Below, one piece after another: positions 59,420 to 64,000 of a stretch of DNA of 64,000 nucleotides (within the stretch, counting starts at the first letter, position 1; every line of letters begins with the position of its first letter). The notes beneath the pieces are model-generated. The model had not been told where the DNA came from and made no database searches. It saw nothing but the letters and a program-made list of their open reading frames with translations. The stretch spans positions 1,550,001-1,614,000 of the forward strand of contig JAPXFQ010002676.1 in the NCBI GenBank assembly GCA_028564705.1, written 5' to 3'. A program made the position numbers and the translations under genes. The DNA is from Apricaphanius iberus (taxonomy: Eukaryota; Chordata; Actinopteri; Cyprinodontiformes; Aphaniidae).

Positions 59420-59910
59420 TAATTGCTCCCTAAACCTAATAACTTGCGTCACTCTTGACGGCAATCAATCGTTTGATCATTACCATCTCTGTGGAGGAAT
59501 TGTTTCTCGACTCCTCTTTGAACAATTGTTTAAATTCAACCACATTGGAAGGGTTTAACTGTGAAAAGATAGTTTAGGTATCTAAATCAGATTTAGACCT
59601 GCATTTTGACTTGGGCACTCCAAATTCTACACTTAGAGTTTTTTAAAAAGTCATTCAGAGTCTTGGATTAGCATTTTGCTGTATAATTCTTATATTAATT
59701 TCAAAGACTGGTCAGACATTAATCTTTTTAAGCAAGCTATTGGAATATAGAATTCAGTCAGTTTAAATAACCAGGTCCTGAAGTAGTGAAGCTAACATAT
59801 TGATTTTTTCCCCCTGAGATGATGCTTAAGTTTTACATGTGATACAAAGAGATGCGGGTCTTTTGAAAAGTTCCAAATTTATCATCCTTTAATAATGGAC
59901 TATATTTCCA
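59420..59910 (-). mobile_element. Tc1/mariner-like relic
   Basis: Degraded minus-strand transposon text: CAATCAATCGTTTGATCATT near 59462, GACTTGGGCACTCCAAATTC near 59608, and GGTCCTGAAGTAGTGAAGC near 59773 follow the order of a common fish Tc1 family. Heavily diverged, no frame. Confidence 0.5.
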
Positions 59911-60019
59911 GAGATTGATTATCAATATGATTTTTCAGATCAACCACATTAAATGTTGCTAAAGTTTCCAGAAAACAACCTCGCTATACTATGAATTAAG
60001 TCGGCCCTTAATACTATAT

Positions 60020-60390
60020 AAGCTAATTAAAGTTCTCCTTCACAGGTATTTTTATTAATTTTTCAGTGTTCTCTGGTATGAAAGAATGCTGTCTGAGTCG
60101 GTTTCTGTTAAAAAAACCAAAAAAAAAACCCCATTACCAGTCTGTTTCAGTTTATGCCAATTCAGTGTGGGAGTGGGCGTGGAGACTCAACAAGATGTGG
60201 GGGGCTTGCTCATTAAGATTAATGACAAGCAAGTTTCTGTCCTCCGACTGGCTAACTGTACTGGCTCTGTTTACTAAAACCATTAACATGAGACAAAAAT
60301 GGTGCCTGTATTTAAGCTTAGACGGGGTTTACCACCCAGTTTAGGCAGCATTACCAAACAAGACCGAACTCCAACGTGCTACTGAACGCA
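60020..60390 (+). repeat. Dispersed repeat, copy 2 (related to 21031-21600)
   Basis: Shares CTCTGGTATGAAAGAATG (60070), ATTAAGATTAATGACA (60213), TTTCTGTCCTC and GTTTACCACCCAGTTTAGGC (60327) with copy 1, without the Penelope-type insertion found there. Class unknown. Confidence 0.6.
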
Positions 60391-60559
60391 GCAATGACTC
60401 CACACAGCAGCCAAAGTCTTCAGGATGCCACATGGCGCATGTCAGACAAGTATTCGGAGCCAGTCTCCTCCACTTAACAGTATGCTTAAATCCAGCGAGT
60501 TGTCTTGTTTTGTTTGAGCTAATTATCTGTTCGGAACAAGTGCCCCCGCACCCCTGTAT

Positions 60560-61045
60560 ATATACAGACCAAAAGTTTGGACACACTTTCTCATTCAGTG
60601 CCTTTTCTTTATTTTCATGATTATTTACATTGTGAATTCTCACTGAAGGCATCAAAACTATGAATTAACACATATGGAATTATCTAGCACTTTTAAATAA
60701 AAATTGTGAAATAACCTGGCCGCCAAAGTCACCGGATCTGAACCCAATCTAGATGATTTGGGGTGAGCAAAACCGCAAAGTGAAGGCAAAAGGACCAACA
60801 AGTACTAAGCATCTCTGGGAATTACTTCAAGACTGTAGGAAAACCATTTCACGTGACTACCTCTTGAAGCTCAAGAGAATGCAAGCAGTAATTAGAGCAA
60901 AGGGTGGCTACTTTGAGGAATCTAAAATATAACACATGTATTCAGTTATTTCACCCTTTTTGTTTAAGTACATACAGTAATTCCATACATCATGTGTTCA
61001 TTCATAGTTTTGATGCCCTTAATTGAGAATCTACAATGTAACCAT
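60560..61045 (+). mobile_element. Internally deleted Tc1/mariner element
   Basis: The left end (CAGACCAAAAGTTTGGACAC, 60561 on) and the right part (GAGAATCTACAATGTAACC near 61025) are inverted copies of a Tc1 terminal repeat; the outermost right end is lost. Between them only the transposase C-terminus remains, with WPPKSPDLNPI (60718-60750), containing the approach to the third catalytic residue, and a tail ending near 60930. A stop follows the SPDLNPI motif. It is a deletion derivative, inactive. Confidence 0.75.
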
Positions 61046-61091
61046 GAATATACAACGTTACAATATGTTACAATATGAGTTACAATATGAG

Positions 61092-61111
61092 ATATATATA
61101 TATATATATAT
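61092..61111 (+). repeat. (AT)n microsatellite
   Basis: Ten perfect AT units just beyond the Tc1 derivative. Confidence 0.9.
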
Positions 61112-61499
61112 GCATATGGTCTGTATGACAGTAATTTACTGTAATTACAGCAATTTACTAAATATACAATGATGAAATTTAATATTGCTGTAATATCTGC
61201 TATTGTTATGCTATTGTTTCATTTCACCTCATTGTACACTGAATATGTTTTTCTTCGTGACACAGACCCCATTATAAACACTGTAGTAAGCTTTGTGTAA
61301 AGAAAGGATCAAAAACGAAGCACAAGCTGCTGTCTTGAATTATTTGTTATGTTTTATTGCCTCACAATTTTCACTGTATTTGCATGATGGCACGGTAAAA
61401 TCAGGCCCAGTGAGAGTCCAGGTGGCGTTGGAAACGCGGACCAGACCAAGCCGCACCGTTCCGCTGAGTGGAAACGAGGCAATAAAGGCAATAACAATC

Positions 61500-62060
61500 A
61501 CTTGAATAACATATCTACAATAAAAGGACTACTGTCGCAACCGGACCTCGAAAAACTCATCCATGCGGATTAATTACTGCAACAGTGTCTTCACAGGTCT
61601 ACCTAAACAGTCAATCTGACAGCCTCAGCTGATCCAAAATGCTGCTGCTTGCATCCTCACAGATCCTTACACTGGCTCGCTGTAGCTCAGATAATAGACT
61701 TCAAAGTACTTTTAATAGTTTAGAAATCATTGAATTTCTTAGCACCAAAACATATTAAAGATCTGATGTCACTATACAAACCACCAAGACCATTCAGGTC
61801 TTCCATCTTCCAAGTCTACTAACCATCCCTAGGGAGAAGCACTTTTCAGTTTCGAGGTTCCCCTTAAATTAAAGGTAAAAACTCATCTGTTTAGAGGTGA
61901 CTTTCAGTAAGTGATTAATAAGAGCTGGAATGTCATATGTTTTAATGTTTCATATTTTATGTCTTTAATGTTGTATTTTATGCTTTTATTTATGCTTTTA
62001 TTTTATTTGATCCCACAATGATGCAAAGCAGCCTGAAATTCCCATGCTGGTAAACCCGTG
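61500..62060 (+). mobile_element. L2-like LINE fragment
   Basis: Broken frames on the plus strand give YCNSVFTGLP, QLIQNAA and LSTKTY-KDL-type pieces of the C-terminal region of an L2-group reverse transcriptase, followed by an AT-rich tail to about 62060. Frameshifted and 5'-truncated. Confidence 0.6.
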
Positions 62061-63565
62061 CAATACAAATCAAGCTGTTTTGCCTTGTACAAATATAACA
62101 AGTGCAAATTACATATAATCACAACTTAAAATGTTCATATACACTTCACATATATTAATAACTGCTAAAATTTTCTGTTGGTTTTCTCTGCAACTGTTAT
62201 ACCCACAGACCTGTGTCTAGGAGAGTGCTTGTGTCTACTTGAGTTAGCCTCTTACCTTCCTTCCACTGCAGGGTGTGACCAGCAGGCTTGGTCTCTAACT
62301 GGAGCTCATCAGGACTAAACAGGAACATCCACTGGGAAGTGTTCAATTTCCTGGTGGATGTTCAGTTCCTGGTTCTCACTGTTTATTCTCTTTGTTTCTT
62401 CTATCTGATACAAGATCAGTTGCCAGGACTCCCTTCCTAAGGCCCTCACCTCTCTTCCAGCTACCCTTCTGAAACCATCTATTTGGATCTCACATCACTT
62501 TTCTCACCTGCCTGTCGACCCTTTCAAGCTTTTCCCGCTCACCAGTATCATCCTGGAGACAGAGACTGGATCCTCTGCTGAACCATTCTCCAGCTCCCTG
62601 TCAACTCCAGCTTCTGTGGATCTACTCATTTCCTCCTGGACCTCCACCTCCATCCTAAAATCAACCAACATATCAAATATCAAATAACGAACCCTCACCT
62701 TTTCTCCTATAGTCTGGACCTGGGACATTATCTCCCTTCTGGCAGTTTCACCGTCTTGTACATTTCCCCAAAGGAATCTGTTAAACTGTTCCTTAATGTC
62801 TGTCTTGTTACAAATGCAGTCTTAGTTTACATAATACAACAAAGAGCTGCATGTAATTCATGTTTATCTCATAAAAACCTGCAACAATCTTCTCCAAAAT
62901 GTTAATACGACTGAACATGTTCATTAAAATACACTAAGGCATGTTTTGAGGATTAATTATCAAAAACAATGGTGCTTAAATCTATCATTAATGCTGTTCC
63001 AGTTAAAGTGAGACTGTCTAAGTGCTGAGATTGGTGTTGAAGTTACTACTATACACTAAGAAATGCATGCCACAGCTACACTTTATATGTAAAGCAGCCA
63101 TGTTAATTTATGATAGTGAGCTTGAGGGAAACCTTTGACTCTGCCAGCTGGATTTCTGTCTCCCGCGTGATGTTCCAGGTGATTTTTTATTTTATTTTGT
63201 TCTCCAAAAGTTCTGACTATCATACTACTACTTACATAGTATCCTGCTTTAGAATGGTTCATAGGATAGTAGGTTGACCCAAGAGAGGAATTGCATGTGC
63301 AAATAAACAAAACACAGATAGACATGCAAACAGAGATATACAGATACATTCTTGTTGGTAAAAGACACCTTTGATTTGGTTCCAAATGCTATAGCAAGAG
63401 GTCAATGTGTGTTCCTAAAAGCAGGGAAATCATAAAAAATCTGGACTCCTAAATCACTGTCACTCAAAGAGTTTCTTTCTTCCTCTCCCTCTTTCCTCGT
63501 CTCCATTCACCTCTCCTCCCACCAGCCCCACAGTCTCCAACTCTTTCCTGCTTCCACCAGTAGCA
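62061..63565. other. Unassigned sequence
   Basis: No gene or repeat recognised. GAACATCCAC (about 62323) and GTGGATGTTC (about 62354) form a short inverted pair. A pyrimidine-rich stretch spans 63470-63560. Confidence 0.4.
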
Positions 63566-63605
63566 ATGGGGGCTTTCTCTTGTTTCCTGGTGTTGGCGCT
63601 GCTGG
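63566..63605 (+). CDS. Candidate signal-peptide first exon
   Basis: ATG at 63566 opens 13 codons, MGAFSCFLVLALL, hydrophobic as in a signal peptide, ending in G with GTAAAC directly after (donor GT at 63606-63607). That would be a phase-1 first exon, a common arrangement for secreted or type-I membrane proteins. The start context is GCAATGG. No downstream exon can be recognised before the window ends at 64000, and the frame read through the donor shows nothing familiar. It may be chance. Confidence 0.2.
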
Positions 63606-64000
63606 GTAAACACACAGCCTTCCTCTCATATAAAGGCTCAATTCTTCTCCATCGTGCCTTAAATATGGATACAAAGAGAAACTTGTATGATAATTTTTGG
63701 CATATGGTGGTGGGGGTCAGCGGGTGGGTTTGTGTGTGTATGTATAAGGGGGCGTAGGGCCGGCTAGACAAAGTTTTGCCTTGTTCTGATACTTGTCTAA
63801 ACTTTCAAGGTTTTTGTTTTACACAGGATCAGACCAATGCCATCTGACAGATTGGCTGGGCGCATTTCTCGAGCAAGTCTGAAAATGTTCAGTCTAGCGA
63901 ATGCTTGGCTCCCTTCAGTCGTATGCTGATAAGTGGTGTCATGGTATGCTACCGGATAAAGCAGCACTGTTGTGGAATTAGGTGTCAAGTGGAAAAACTG

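Noticed and set aside
1..64000. A novel bacterial-style defence or biosynthetic system
   Set aside because: No operons, ribosome-binding sites or prokaryotic gene density; the sequence is clearly vertebrate, so the unusual biology here is in transposable elements and the lone receptor gene.

Overview
The window looks like gene-poor genomic DNA from a bony fish, probably a percomorph teleost (inference). The evidence is one intact vertebrate Wnt receptor gene of the Frizzled-9 type, plus a dense mixture of repeat families typical of teleosts: Tc1/mariner relics, Rex1/L2-like LINEs, tRNA-derived SINEs, hAT-type short elements, Ty3/Gypsy pieces, a Kolobok-like element with a THAP exon, and Penelope-like elements. 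Bulk DNA is AT-rich with many simple repeats. There are no operons, bacterial-type genes, CRISPR arrays or rRNA/tRNA genes.

The only complete protein-coding gene is fzd9 (34794-36542, minus strand), a single coding exon of 582 codons with signal peptide, 10-cysteine Frizzled domain, seven membrane segments, KTxxxW Dishevelled-binding motif and C-terminal PDZ ligand. A CpG-rich 5' region with a GGA/TCC tract lies at about 36543-37040, and a possible poly(A) signal at 34320-34325. A weak candidate first exon (signal peptide plus phase-1 donor) sits at 63566-63605. The other open frames are repeat-derived or random.

Layout: 1-2890 mostly unassigned with one hAT-like relic. 2895-6288 is a Rex1-like LINE carrying a probable solo LTR (4-bp duplication) and a Penelope-like insertion (13-bp duplication) that is an almost perfect 791-bp-arm palindrome; each arm has a GIY-YIG endonuclease frame followed by a hammerhead-ribozyme motif. 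6950-11330 holds a split Tc1-like relic, a hAT-type MITE, SINEs and LINE pieces. 13228-19925 holds hAT-type and long-inverted-repeat elements, a perfect 24-bp hairpin and Tc1 relics. 20766-21600 holds a SINE-like repeat and a second, 149-bp Penelope-type insertion that is little more than a hammerhead motif, with a 12-bp duplication. 24703-25870 is a TTAA-flanked element with a THAP exon. 31555-32710 is another Tc1 relic. After fzd9 come SINEs (38445-39615), a Tc1 relic (40650-41160), a foldback-type element with subterminal tandem repeats (42056-42999), inverted Gypsy fragments (45305-46080), hAT-type repeats, LINE 3' ends (48440-49052, 61500-62060) and two more Tc1 derivatives (59420-61045).

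The most interesting content is the Penelope pair: two independent insertions whose hammerhead cores keep the same architecture while helix I differs by compensatory changes (GCU/AGC against GAA/UUC). The foldback element at 42056-42999 comes next. Family names come from recognition of motifs and consensus-like text without database searches. Repeat boundaries are approximate unless a target-site duplication is given.
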